64,000 nt of DNA, taken from NCBI GenBank assembly GCA_019359245.1, contig JAHHHR010000022.1, positions 49,485-113,484 of the forward strand. The letters run 5' to 3'. The position numbers and the translations under genes are program-made. Below the pieces are notes generated by a model. It was not told the DNA's origin, ran no database searches, and worked only from the letters and a program-made list of their open reading frames with translations. Below, piece by piece: positions 25,279 to 33,794 of this stretch (its first letter is position 1; every line of letters starts with the position of its first letter). Source of the stretch: Nostoc desertorum CM1-VF14. Lineage in GTDB: Bacteria; Cyanobacteriota; Cyanobacteriia; Cyanobacteriales; Nostocaceae.

Positions 25279-28200
25279 ATGATTAAGCTCGGTTTATTGG
25301 TACAGTCCCAGAATAACTCTTTGGGTATCGGAAAAGTTACAGAAATATCTGATGACAATGCGAACGTTGAGTATTTCTGCTCTATAGGGCAACGTCTCCA
25401 AAAAACTTTACCTTTAAATTCTCTCTCTGAGGTCAGGCTTGAACCCCAGGCTCGATGTTATATTAAGTTGCAAACCCAGGATAAATGGATAGTTGGCAGA
25501 GTTTTCATCTGGGATGAAGATACAGAAATGTATCAAATTGATTTACCAGACAAGAAAACTGCGATCGCTACTGAAGAAGACATTTACGTTCGTTGTAATC
25601 TCCCCAACACAGACCCCATCGAAACTCTGGCGATGAAGGGTCACGAAACGCCTTACTTCCACGATAAAAGATTGGCTTTCGTCAAATCTTTGATTAAGCA
25701 ACGCGCTGTCAGTCGCGGGATGACAGGACTGATTTCGGCAAATATTAATCTTTATCCTCACCAAGTTGAAGTTGTGCGGCGGGTACTGGAAGACCCAATT
25801 CAGCGTTACTTACTAGCAGATGAGGTGGGACTCGGAAAAACCATTGAAGCGGGTGCGATTCTGCGTCAATTCCTCCTGGATGAACCGAAAAAAAATGCGG
25901 TGGTATTAGTTCCACAATATCTGCTCAAACAGTGGCGGACTGAGTTAGAAAACAAGTTTTACATCTCCCATTTTGGCAAACGGGTAGCGGTGCTGGCGGT
26001 TGAAGATATCCATAAAATCAACCTGAAAGCGAAGATAGGCTGCTTAATTTTAGATGAAGCCCATCATATTGCGGCAATGGCAACCTCTAAGGATGCAACA
26101 GTGCGCCAGCGTTTTCAGACTTGCAAAGAACTTGCTCATAAAAGCGATCGCTTGCTTCTATTATCCGCCACTCCTGTTCTCAATCATGAGCAAGATTTTC
26201 TGGCTATGTTGCACTTGCTCGACCCAGCAACCTATAAAATTGGTGATTTAGCAGGTTTTCGCGCCAAAGTTGAAAGCCGTCAAGAAATTGGTAAACTTCT
26301 GCTTTCTTTTAAAGAAGGTGCTGAACCTGCTGTACTTAAAAGCAACTTGCAGCAACTACGAAACCTCTTGGCTGAGGATGAGTATTTGCAAAAGCTGGCG
26401 GATGATTTAGAAAATTTACAAGCAAATTCTACCGAGCAAGATCAAATTGTTCAAGCGATTCGCACTCACGTCAGCGATATCTATCGACTACACCGCCGAA
26501 TGCTTCGCAACCGTCGCGCGGCGGTGGAAGATGTCATATTTGACCGCAATTTTACGCCCAAAGAAGAGTATGATTTAGACGAGCGATCGCCTGATATCCA
26601 CGAACTCCTCAATCAATGGCGTAGTGTAGCTCCTGGTGAAAAGGCATATCAGCGAATTTTTCTGTTATTATTCCTAGCTGCTGGTACTTGGTTAGGGATT
26701 TTAGAGCAAGTAATTACCGCCCGGTTAACTGGTAAGCCTGATGCTAAACTCATCCAAGAGTTTAAAGAAGATGATATTCGCCTATTAACTACAACCCCTA
26801 AATTTTCAGGGGAAGAAGAGATTCTGCAATCCTTCCTAAAAATTATTCGTCAACCTCAAGAGGACGGAGGACGGACGGAAAATTTGAAAACAGTACTGCT
26901 AAATCAGCTAGGTACATACTTCAAAATTCCCGCAAACGTTCGGAAGAATCAAAAAGAATTCATCACGAGGATACAGCAGAGAATCAAGAGACCAATCTCT
27001 GGCGATATTCTACCCAAATTTGTTGTATTTACCAGCTTTGGGCAAACCTGTGGCGAAATAGTCCGGTATTTGTCTGATACCTTTGGTACTGAAACAATAG
27101 CCAAACATCAATTTGGGGAATCACCAGACAAAGTTGAGGAAGGCTTAAGTAAGTTCAGGAATAACCCAAACTGCTTTATTCTAGTATGCGATCGCTCTGG
27201 AGAAGAAGGACTTAACCTCCAATTTGCCGATTGGTTAATTCACTTTGACCTTCCTTGGTCGCCTAATCAATTAGAGCAAAGACTTGGCAGACTTGACCGC
27301 ATTGGTAGCAAAATCGGAGTCCAATCTTGTGTTTTGATTGGCCCTTATTTGGAAGATAGCCCCCACAATGCTTGGTATCAAGTATTGAAAGATGGCTTTG
27401 GTATATTCCAACAATCAATTGCAAGTTTACAGTTTTATGTAGATGATAAACTTGCAGAATTAGAAGCAGCTTTGTTTAAATCAAGTGCTGCTGGATTGTT
27501 AGAAATGATTTCACCAATTCAAGAGCAAATTGAAGCCGAAATAGCAAAAATTAGCGAACAAAATGCTTTAGATGAAATTGACGCTAACGATGAAATTGCC
27601 ACCGAGTATTTTCAAGAGTTAGATAATTATGATGCTTGTCATCTAGAAATGAAACGAGCAATTGAAGGTTGGATTTGCGACGCGCTGGGATTCAGAGGAC
27701 TGAATAATCCAGATTCATCAGATATGCGACGTTATCAACCGTCAACGCGGACATTGGTTCCCATAAATGAGTTAAAAAACCGTTTTGCTGATAGTTACCT
27801 AGACCAATTTGGTACTTATAATCGTAGGGTAGCAAACCAGAATCCTGGTATTAAACTCTTTCGAGTTGGGGAAGGATTTGTCGAAGCACTCTGGAACTAT
27901 ATAAACTGGGATGACCGAGGTGAAGCCTTTGCTTTGTGGCGCACTGATGCATCTTGGGACTCTAAAGAAGGGAAAGAGTGGTTCGGTTTCCAATGCAATT
28001 ATGTAGTCGAAGCAAATTTAAGAATTGCCAAACAAGTTTTACTAGATAACAAACTCGATAATTCTCAATTTAAAAACTTGCAGCGACGTGTTGATGCTCT
28101 ATTTCCGCCAATTATAGAAACTATCTATGTTGATGGTCGTAACGAGCCAATACGTGTTGTTGAAGATAAAGCACTCTTAAGCATCCTGCAACGTCCATAT

Positions 28201-28587
28201 AAAGATAAAAACAACAATCAAGGACGAGATTACAATCTGGCAAAAGAGCGCTTAGGAATTATTGACGATTTTGTTGAGCCTAGTAAATGGCAAAATTTCT
28301 GTTATCAAGTGCGTAACACTTCTTCAGAATTACTCTCCAATCGTCCCGATTTTGTTGACTTATGTCAAAGTTGTGCTAAGGTCGCTGAAAATAAATTAGC
28401 CAATAGAGTAGAACAGTTACGTCTGCGTTTGAACCAACAAAGCTGGGATAATGCCTTAGCTGAAGAATTAAAGATAGAAACTGCTTTAAATGCAGCCATT
28501 CTCCAAGGAATTCGCCAGCCCCAAATTAGGCTTGATTCTGTTGGCTTTATTGTTGTATCGGGGCGATCGCTTGTGCAATTTGAGTGA
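25279..28587 (+). CDS. SNF2/RapA-type DEAD/DEAH helicase (possibly DpdE-like)
   Basis: 1102 residues. An N-terminal region with beta-barrel-like repeats (1-110) precedes a full SNF2 ATPase: motif I ADEVGLGKTIEAGAI (about 180-194), motif II DEAHH (259-263), motif III LLLLSATPVLN (about 292-302), motif V SGEEGLNLQ, motif VI QRLGRLDRIGSK (about 661-672). Only double-stranded DNA translocases of the SNF2/RapA group combine these. The last 400 residues are not recognised. From memory the protein resembles DpdE, the helicase of the deazaguanine DNA-modification cluster, but no other dpd gene is in the window, so the symbol is withheld. Possible roles are DNA repair, transcription-complex recycling or defence. 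Intact gene, GGGGACTGG upstream of ATG. Confidence 0.85.
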   Translation: MIKLGLLVQSQNNSLGIGKVTEISDDNANVEYFCSIGQRLQKTLPLNSLSEVRLEPQARCYIKLQTQDKWIVGRVFIWDEDTEMYQIDLPDKKTAIATEEDIYVRCNLPNTDPIETLAMKGHETPYFHDKRLAFVKSLIKQRAVSRGMTGLISANINLYPHQVEVVRRVLEDPIQRYLLADEVGLGKTIEAGAILRQFLLDEPKKNAVVLVPQYLLKQWRTELENKFYISHFGKRVAVLAVEDIHKINLKAKIGCLILDEAHHIAAMATSKDATVRQRFQTCKELAHKSDRLLLLSATPVLNHEQDFLAMLHLLDPATYKIGDLAGFRAKVESRQEIGKLLLSFKEGAEPAVLKSNLQQLRNLLAEDEYLQKLADDLENLQANSTEQDQIVQAIRTHVSDIYRLHRRMLRNRRAAVEDVIFDRNFTPKEEYDLDERSPDIHELLNQWRSVAPGEKAYQRIFLLLFLAAGTWLGILEQVITARLTGKPDAKLIQEFKEDDIRLLTTTPKFSGEEEILQSFLKIIRQPQEDGGRTENLKTVLLNQLGTYFKIPANVRKNQKEFITRIQQRIKRPISGDILPKFVVFTSFGQTCGEIVRYLSDTFGTETIAKHQFGESPDKVEEGLSKFRNNPNCFILVCDRSGEEGLNLQFADWLIHFDLPWSPNQLEQRLGRLDRIGSKIGVQSCVLIGPYLEDSPHNAWYQVLKDGFGIFQQSIASLQFYVDDKLAELEAALFKSSAAGLLEMISPIQEQIEAEIAKISEQNALDEIDANDEIATEYFQELDNYDACHLEMKRAIEGWICDALGFRGLNNPDSSDMRRYQPSTRTLVPINELKNRFADSYLDQFGTYNRRVANQNPGIKLFRVGEGFVEALWNYINWDDRGEAFALWRTDASWDSKEGKEWFGFQCNYVVEANLRIAKQVLLDNKLDNSQFKNLQRRVDALFPPIIETIYVDGRNEPIRVVEDKALLSILQRPYKDKNNNQGRDYNLAKERLGIIDDFVEPSKWQNFCYQVRNTSSELLSNRPDFVDLCQSCAKVAENKLANRVEQLRLRLNQQSWDNALAEELKIETALNAAILQGIRQPQIRLDSVGFIVVSGRSLVQFE

Positions 28588-28761
28588 TATTATCGAGCAG
28601 AATTCAGGAGTCAGGAGCCAGAATTCAGTTGGATATTTTGTACGGCTAGCGGATAGCGCAGCGTAAAGCCTACGACATGGCTTCTCGTTTAGCCCATTCT
28701 GACTTCTGAATTCTTCTTTTATGACTTCCGCCTTGCGGTACTAGCCCCAGATTCTGGCCTG
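28588..28761. repeat. EcoRI-site-rich repeat and palindromic fragments
   Basis: Just after the helicase stop, CAGAATTCAGGAGTCAGGAGCC-like sequence (28597-28630) and TTCTGACTTCTGAATTC-type sequence (about 28698-28715) form imperfect inverted repeats, the same family as 62024-62224. Between them lies GGATAGCGCAGCGTAAAGCC, a palindromic repeat fragment. No gene. Confidence 0.5.
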
Positions 28762-29078
28762 ATACCATTTCACGAAAACCGTGATACATATAGATTTCTC
28801 GTAGGGGCTTGTCTTTGCCTATAGGTGTCAACTTAACGTGAAACGCTTGTCAAAACCTGATATTCAGTTCTCTGGCTTCCCATCACTCACCGCGTCACCC
28901 CACCCTAACCCTCCCCTTGTAAAGGGGAGGGAACTAGATTTCTTTTTCCCCCCTTTCCAAGGGGGGATTAAGGGGGGTAAAACGCCTGTGGGATAAGCGT
29001 TTTAACTTAAGTTGACACCAATGGGCAAAGACAAGCCCCTACCAACGTATTTGTATCATTATTAAAGTCAAATGGTAT
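28762..29078. mobile_element. MITE, about 317 bp
   Basis: Outer ends ATACCATTT (28762-28770) and AAATGGTAT (29070-29078) are inverted. Inside, GTAGGGGCTTGTCTTTGCC plus ...GGTGTCAACTTAA (28801-28836) is mirrored at about 29006-29041 with two mismatches in 36 bp. The core holds C-rich/G-rich arms (CCCTCCCCTTGTAAAGGGGA near 28909-28930, CCCCCCTTTCCAAGGGGGG near 28949-28967). No coding capacity, so it must be moved in trans. It ends 12 bp from the stop codon of the 29090-29485 gene. Confidence 0.7.
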
Positions 29079-29089
29079 GAGAATGCTTT

Positions 29090-29485
29090 TTATGCAGTTT
29101 TAGCACTCTTAGTAATTGGTTCCTCTGAAGTCCCTCTCAAGCGTGCTGCTGTGCTTTTACGGATGCGATTGCTTTTACGAACACCACCCGCCATCTCATA
29201 TTCATGGCTATCTTTGCCGTATTTAAAGGCAACTCCAAGAAGCATCTTTTCTGTCAAGTCGCTCAAAGTTGTTTCCAACTCTTTCATCTCATTTTTGTAA
29301 GAGTCAATCACAGCCAGAGTAGTATTATAAGCTTCTATTTTGCTACGATACTGCTGAATTATTTGTGTGATATTTTGCAAGTTGCGAGCATCGCCAAAAT
29401 CCATACTCGGATCAATTGCTTTGAGTCCGGACATTCTCAATTCAGCTTTTTCTAGAGCGCGATATGTACGCTTTTGACGAGGCAT
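29090..29485 (-). CDS. Basic coiled-coil protein of unknown function
   Basis: 131 residues. The N-terminus MPRQKRTYRALEKAELRMSG is basic, residues about 38-85 form a helical, heptad-like stretch (NITQIIQQYRSKIEAYNTTL, IDSYKNEMKELETTLSDLTE), and the tail is again basic and Ser/Thr-rich (RKSNRIRKSTAARLRGTSEE). No signal peptide or membrane segment. This composition suggests a small dimeric DNA- or RNA-associated protein; I do not recognise the family with certainty. A striking array of about ten TAACNAAA iterons lies 134-323 bp upstream of its start and could be its own binding region (inference). Confidence 0.7.
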   Translation of the reverse strand: MPRQKRTYRALEKAELRMSGLKAIDPSMDFGDARNLQNITQIIQQYRSKIEAYNTTLAVIDSYKNEMKELETTLSDLTEKMLLGVAFKYGKDSHEYEMAGGVRKSNRIRKSTAARLRGTSEEPITKSAKTA

Positions 29486-29618
29486 AATTATGTTCTTTTT
29501 ATTGTGTTCTAGAACTAGCTTGCCTTATTAAAGCTTAATTTTGGTTGAGTAAAATCCACAAATTTGGTGCTGAATATAACTATAGCTTAAGTAATATCCA
29601 TTAAAACTATGATGTTTG

Positions 29619-29808
29619 TAACGAAAATCGTAGTGGTGGTAACTAAACTCGTAACATTGTAACGAAAATTATGATGTTTGTAACAAAAATCGTAGTGGTG
29701 GTAACTAAACTCGTTATTTTAGTAACAAATTCGTAATATTGTAACGAAAATTATGATGTTTGTAACAAAAATCGTAGTGGTGGTAACTAAACTCGTTATT
29801 TTAGTAAC
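29619..29808. repeat. Iteron-like array: TAACnAAA every ~21 bp
   Basis: The core TAAC(G/T/A)AAA recurs about nine to ten times between 29619 and 29808, with spacings mainly 21 bp (also 20 and 19). It is embedded in longer near-identical blocks of about 62-82 bp (each starting ATGATGTTTGTAAC). The phase of two helical turns means all cores face one side of the helix. It is not a CRISPR array, since the spacers are not unique. It sits upstream of the 131-residue basic protein. A binding platform or origin-like site is the best reading; plain tandem-repeat expansion (21 = 3 x 7) is the alternative. Confidence 0.75.
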
Positions 29809-30013
29809 TTAAAGCGCGATGTTGGTGGCGATGTTTAGTAACGGTAACTGGTTTTAATTCAAAAAGCTTAGATATCACACGCAATATATTGAGAAAGTAA
29901 TGCTGAACTCTGCAAAATCCGTAACGTTGAGTAAAATATGGGTTTTTTAACTTAGCTGCGGAATTTAGAACAAAAATAGTGTATTAATATGGTACACATA
30001 GCCAAGGTAGGAT

Positions 30014-30109
30014 ATGATACTTGAAACTGCGGCGATCGCTGTTGGCACTATAATAACCACCAAAGCCTTAGAAAAAACAACCGAAAAGGCTTCTATTTCT
30101 CTCTCCTAA
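30014..30109 (+). pseudogene. Short 31-residue frame ended at a MITE junction
   Basis: ATG at 30014 with AAGGTAGGA upstream opens a frame giving MILETAAIAVGTIITTKALE then KTTEKASISLS. The sequence is protein-like (hydrophobic helix followed by charged residues) and looks like the N-terminus of a longer cyanobacterial protein family. The stop TAA is the start of the TAAAA target duplication of the MITE at 30112-30279. It may be a remnant, or a genuine small peptide whose terminator hairpin received the MITE. Low certainty. Confidence 0.35.
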
Positions 30110-30111
30110 AA

Positions 30112-30279
30112 GGCTACGGTGTACACACATCTCTGTACAAAACCAAAATATTGTAGATCCTCCTAAATCCTCCTTAAGAAGGAGGACTTTGAGAGGTTTT
30201 TGCCCCCCTTTTTAAGAGGGGTTGGGGGGATCAAAAAGCTGTGGTGCAACTCTAGAGGACTTGTGTGTACACCGTAGCC
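30112..30279. mobile_element. MITE, 168 bp, perfect 18-bp inverted ends, TAAAA duplication
   Basis: GGCTACGGTGTACACACA at 30112-30129 is exactly inverted at 30262-30279. Both ends are flanked by TAAAA (30107-30111 and 30280-30284), the target duplication. The core has CCTCCTTAAGAAGGAGG and CCCCCCTTTTTAAGAGGGG-type palindromes. No coding capacity. The flanks CTCTCC and GGAGAG show that the target was the loop of a hairpin, probably a terminator. A degenerate half-copy of the end (CTTGTGTATACACGGTAGCC) lies at about 30411-30430. Confidence 0.85.
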
Positions 30280-30331
30280 TAAAAGGAGAGACTTTGAATT
30301 TTCCCCCTTCCCGCGACGAGTTGGGGGTTAG

Positions 30332-30376
30332 GGGGTTAGGTTTTTGGTGGACTTTTCCACATAACGTGAAAAGTCA
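30332..30376. repeat. Dispersed repeat, copy 1
   Basis: GGGGTTAGGTTTTTGGTGG followed by ACTTTTCCACATAACGTGAA and AAGTCA matches, in reverse complement, 37420-37462 with about five mismatches. The surrounding stretch 30285-30480 is repeat-rich with no gene. Confidence 0.6.
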
Positions 30377-30480
30377 GAAGATGTAGGCGCGTTAGCTTAC
30401 TTTACTTCGACTTGTGTATACACGGTAGCCCCTTAAACAGGGTGGGGTTTTTTAGGACTTTCAAATTAATATCTTGTCCT

Positions 30481-31848
30481 TTAAGACACGCTGCGCGATC
30501 GCAAAAAAGGTATCGCAAAAGTTCTCGGTCTATTAGCTGTGTCTATTTTTCCGTCGTCGAAACCAGAAATAGAAAGAGTTAAAGGTGAACCGATGAGTTG
30601 AGCAACTCGAAAGGCAGACGCGATCGCTCCTTCATGCAAGCCATCTCCTAAATAAGCTCCTGCATAGTAAGTATTGTTCTCTCCATTAGTAGCAACTACT
30701 TCATCTCGGTATCTAAAAGATTCAGTGGTATACAACGGAGTATGATGTTCTTGAGTGTGAATAATGCGTAGGCCTTGCCCGCCGGAGGCATCGCGAGCAA
30801 TCAATCCTTCTAGTTGAAACGATAAAAAATAATGCTGTGGCGATGAAATGCCGCAAAGCTGATTCAAGTAACTGTTATATCCCCAGCGGCTATCTGTCTG
30901 GAAAAAATCAAATTCCGAGGGGTGCTGAATGTGATGACTATCATACATGGAAGTATCTGTATGAATTGTAGTAGTTGCATAATTGGCTTTCCAACCTGAG
31001 AAGCGTTTAATTTCAGCATCGGTTGGATCAGCTAACAGTGCCATTACTTGGTCGGGTGGCGTGGCAAACACGACTTTATCAAACTCCTGGATCTCACGCT
31101 GCGATAGCGAAGCGCTGCCGCCAGAGGCAGATCGCCTGATTTTCACACCATCTGGACTTCTGGAAATATTAGCAATCTCCACATTCAACAAAACTTCACC
31201 TTTAAATCGCTCCAAAATTTTTTCAATATAGGAATACACACCGCCTTTAATCCTGACCCATTTGACTGCAAGGTAATCGCGTAACATTGGAATTGCCATC
31301 TCTGCGGGAAAGTTGTCAATGAGTTCAAACGGCATCGAGTAACTATACATCGTCAGCAATTTTAGCCAAGTATTGCTGATACTTTGCTTGTTCACATATT
31401 GAGACAGTGGCTGATTGTAAAAATCTTCCATCTGGGCAAATCGCGTTTTTAGCCATAATCCAAGAGAACGGGCATGGACAGCATCGAACCGCAGATATTC
31501 CATGAGGCGGTGGATGCCTGTATAGTTATTCTCAATCATCACCCTCGATAAAAAGTGACTGCCATCTTTGGGGAATAAAGCTGAACCGACACGGATGGGT
31601 TCTAGTTCCACTCCTAGCTCTTGCATAAGAGCAATGAAGTGATAAAATATGGTAGGAAATTCTAGCACTCCACTTTCCAGCATTTCATCGCAATCAGATT
31701 GGTTGGGTTTCACATTTTTGTTAAGTGTCCGAATATGTCCCCCCAACATCGGCTGCCGTTCAAACACAGTGACATGATGCCCTTGTTTATCAAGTAGGTA
31801 AGCTGTAACCATACCACTGGCTCCACCACCGATAACTGCAATTCTCAT
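30481..31848 (-). CDS. FAD-dependent amine oxidase-like oxidoreductase with repeat-derived inserts
   Basis: 455 residues. N-terminal FAD fold RIAVIGGGASGMVTAYLLDK (2-21) with VFERQPMLGGHI. NTYYAGAYLGDGLHEGAIAS at about 404-423 closes the flavin site. It belongs to the NAD(P)-binding/amine oxidase superfamily near CfaS-associated or desaturase-like oxidoreductases; substrate unknown. Two stretches, RRSASGGSASLSQR (about 236-249) and IARDASGGQGLRI (about 349-361), and the C-terminal end are encoded by dispersed palindromic repeats that entered in frame; the protein stays open. ATG 31848 has GAGAGG upstream. The next upstream gene on the strand is another FAD enzyme. Confidence 0.82.
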   Translation of the reverse strand: MRIAVIGGGASGMVTAYLLDKQGHHVTVFERQPMLGGHIRTLNKNVKPNQSDCDEMLESGVLEFPTIFYHFIALMQELGVELEPIRVGSALFPKDGSHFLSRVMIENNYTGIHRLMEYLRFDAVHARSLGLWLKTRFAQMEDFYNQPLSQYVNKQSISNTWLKLLTMYSYSMPFELIDNFPAEMAIPMLRDYLAVKWVRIKGGVYSYIEKILERFKGEVLLNVEIANISRSPDGVKIRRSASGGSASLSQREIQEFDKVVFATPPDQVMALLADPTDAEIKRFSGWKANYATTTIHTDTSMYDSHHIQHPSEFDFFQTDSRWGYNSYLNQLCGISSPQHYFLSFQLEGLIARDASGGQGLRIIHTQEHHTPLYTTESFRYRDEVVATNGENNTYYAGAYLGDGLHEGAIASAFRVAQLIGSPLTLSISGFDDGKIDTANRPRTFAIPFLRSRSVS

Positions 31849-31981
31849 AACTGACCTCTCAGTTGTTGAATATGATTAATATGTGTATGTGTGACCGAAG
31901 AGGCAGAGGAGCAGGGAAAGGAAATTTAAGATTCCCCTACAATTAAGGGTTTCAGAGTAAATACATTTATGTATAGGGTTC

Positions 31982-32040
31982 TCCCCCTGCCCCCTGCTCC
32001 CTGCCCCCTGCCCCCTGCCCCCTGCCCCCTGCCCCCTTTC
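31982..32040. repeat. CCCCCTG heptanucleotide array
   Basis: About eight tandem CCCCCTG/CTCCCTG heptamers between the two FAD oxidoreductase genes, ending 7 bp from the stop of the 32047-33585 gene. Same family as 14443-14515 and 58986-59026. Confidence 0.85.
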
Positions 32041-32046
32041 CTCTTC

Positions 32047-33585
32047 TTAGCTATTGCCTAAAAGCACGTCGCCAGATAATCGTTGATACAGCAATGCCCC
32101 AGTCCAGAATGTGGGAGCAAAACCCGGATAACCTGATGAAGCATTGCAGAAATAAAAATGGTTGAGTGAAGTTTCGTGATTCAACCGTCCTAGACCCATG
32201 TTGCGCGGTGTGAGACTAGAACCGTAAGAATTCCCGTTAGGACACCAGCAAAAACGTTCATTGGTGGTAGGGCTGCCCGTGATATGAAAGACCATGTGCT
32301 TTCTAAAATTCGGCACATATTCTTTTTCCACGACATCCAAAATAGAATCAAAGATTTCTTGCTTTTTCTGGTTGTAGGTTTTGCGATCGCTTTGTCGCAA
32401 TTGTTTGAAGTAGTTATAATTAGCAACGGTAAGGAATTCGACAATTTGGCAATCCTCTGGACAATCTCGACTCGCTTCTGTTAATAAAGTGGGCGTTGTT
32501 ATAGCAAAGCTGGGATTGGAAAAATCATTGTGTTCATACATCTGAGCAAAGGCTTCATTCAAATCCTGATGATCTGTGTGGAAAAGATTCCACTTGCCAA
32601 ATCCATAGTTTCGCAGGTCGAGGTCTTTGACGATGCAATAAACCATGTAGTTGGATGGGGAATACTCATAGTTGAGTTTTCGCCGCACGGTTTTAGAGAA
32701 ATTTGACTCACCAATCATTTTGGCGGCTTTTTTGGGATCAATATTGCAAATCACGGTGTCGCCTGTAAATTCATGAGTTTGATGGGTGGTTAAATCCATC
32801 GCCTCAACTCCCGTAATTGTTCGGTCTGTGAGTCTAAAATTCACGACTTCATGGTTGAGTAGTACCTGCCCTCCATTTGATTCAATCACTTTGACTAAAG
32901 AATTGATTACATGCTCAAAATGCTGGGTTGGGTAAAATGCACCGGCTTGATAGCCCTTGAACAAAGCGACCCAAGCATAAAACGAGAGCTGATTCGGAGG
33001 CAGCAAAAAATCAGGCCATTGCAGAGCCAATAAGGTTTGGGCGGCTTGTGGTAGCTGAAACTTGTCGAATACATCCTGAAGTGTGCTGTTAAGATATTGG
33101 GCAGTACAAACCACTTCACCTGGATGTTGGAGCAGTTCAAGTGGCTTAACTGGAGGAGCGAGTAGTTTCAAACCTGCGCTCGTTTTTTCAACGTCATTGA
33201 CAAATTGGCGAATGCGATTACCATGTGTAGGAAATAGCGTTGATAATCGTTGGATTAATTCCTCCGGTTCCGAAGGAATATCTAATGCATATCCCGGCAT
33301 TCGCATGTGGTCAAAGCCATCCGGGTCGTATCGCTCAAAAGTCACTTCCCGATCCAAGCCCAGTTTCTTGAGTACCCGATTCACCGTTTGTCCTTCACCG
33401 CAATCCCAAACATAATGGAATTGGGCATTAAAGGTATATTTTTTAGCCATCGTAAACGTGTGACCAAAGCCACCTGGATGCTCATGGGCTTCGAGTACTT
33501 GCACGATCTTGCCAGAATTTGCCATTAAAGCACCAAAGACCAATGCTGATAAACCACTGCCGACAATCAGGTAATCTGTTTTCAT
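32047..33585 (-). CDS. Phytoene-desaturase/CrtISO-like FAD oxidoreductase
   Basis: 512 residues from ATG 33585, which has GAGGAAAC upstream. FAD fold TDYLIVGSGLSALVFGALMA (3-22), then VLEAHEHPGGFGHTF. The C-terminal end FYFCNASSGYPGFAPTFWTG is the flavin-closing segment in a form close to carotenoid isomerase/all-trans-retinol saturase relatives. The central region is typical of the group, but the substrate (carotenoid, retinoid or lipid) cannot be told. It is probably membrane-associated, by family. Its neighbours on the same strand are another FAD enzyme and a membrane protein. Confidence 0.82.
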   Translation of the reverse strand: MKTDYLIVGSGLSALVFGALMANSGKIVQVLEAHEHPGGFGHTFTMAKKYTFNAQFHYVWDCGEGQTVNRVLKKLGLDREVTFERYDPDGFDHMRMPGYALDIPSEPEELIQRLSTLFPTHGNRIRQFVNDVEKTSAGLKLLAPPVKPLELLQHPGEVVCTAQYLNSTLQDVFDKFQLPQAAQTLLALQWPDFLLPPNQLSFYAWVALFKGYQAGAFYPTQHFEHVINSLVKVIESNGGQVLLNHEVVNFRLTDRTITGVEAMDLTTHQTHEFTGDTVICNIDPKKAAKMIGESNFSKTVRRKLNYEYSPSNYMVYCIVKDLDLRNYGFGKWNLFHTDHQDLNEAFAQMYEHNDFSNPSFAITTPTLLTEASRDCPEDCQIVEFLTVANYNYFKQLRQSDRKTYNQKKQEIFDSILDVVEKEYVPNFRKHMVFHITGSPTTNERFCWCPNGNSYGSSLTPRNMGLGRLNHETSLNHFYFCNASSGYPGFAPTFWTGALLYQRLSGDVLLGNS

Positions 33586-33794
33586 AAGACGTTTCCTCAA
33601 ACAACAAATATTTTTGGCACACGGCGTTACTTAAATAGGACTTATGCAGAGGTAACGAAAAATCGTAGACGTTTCGGCTTGCCGCAGGCTACCACAGAGG
33701 CACGCACAGAGAACACGGAGGAATAAGAGTTTGAGAGGTATTTTGCGTAAGTCCTGTTAAAAAGTGAATGAGATGGCGGGGAGTGCCGATTGAG

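Noticed and set aside
25279..28587. Calling the helicase dpdE and the region a dpd modification system
   Set aside because: No dpdA, dpdB or other dpd gene in the window; the similarity is from memory only.
29619..29808. Candidate CRISPR array
   Set aside because: Spacers are not unique and the repeat core is only 8 bp; no cas gene nearby.
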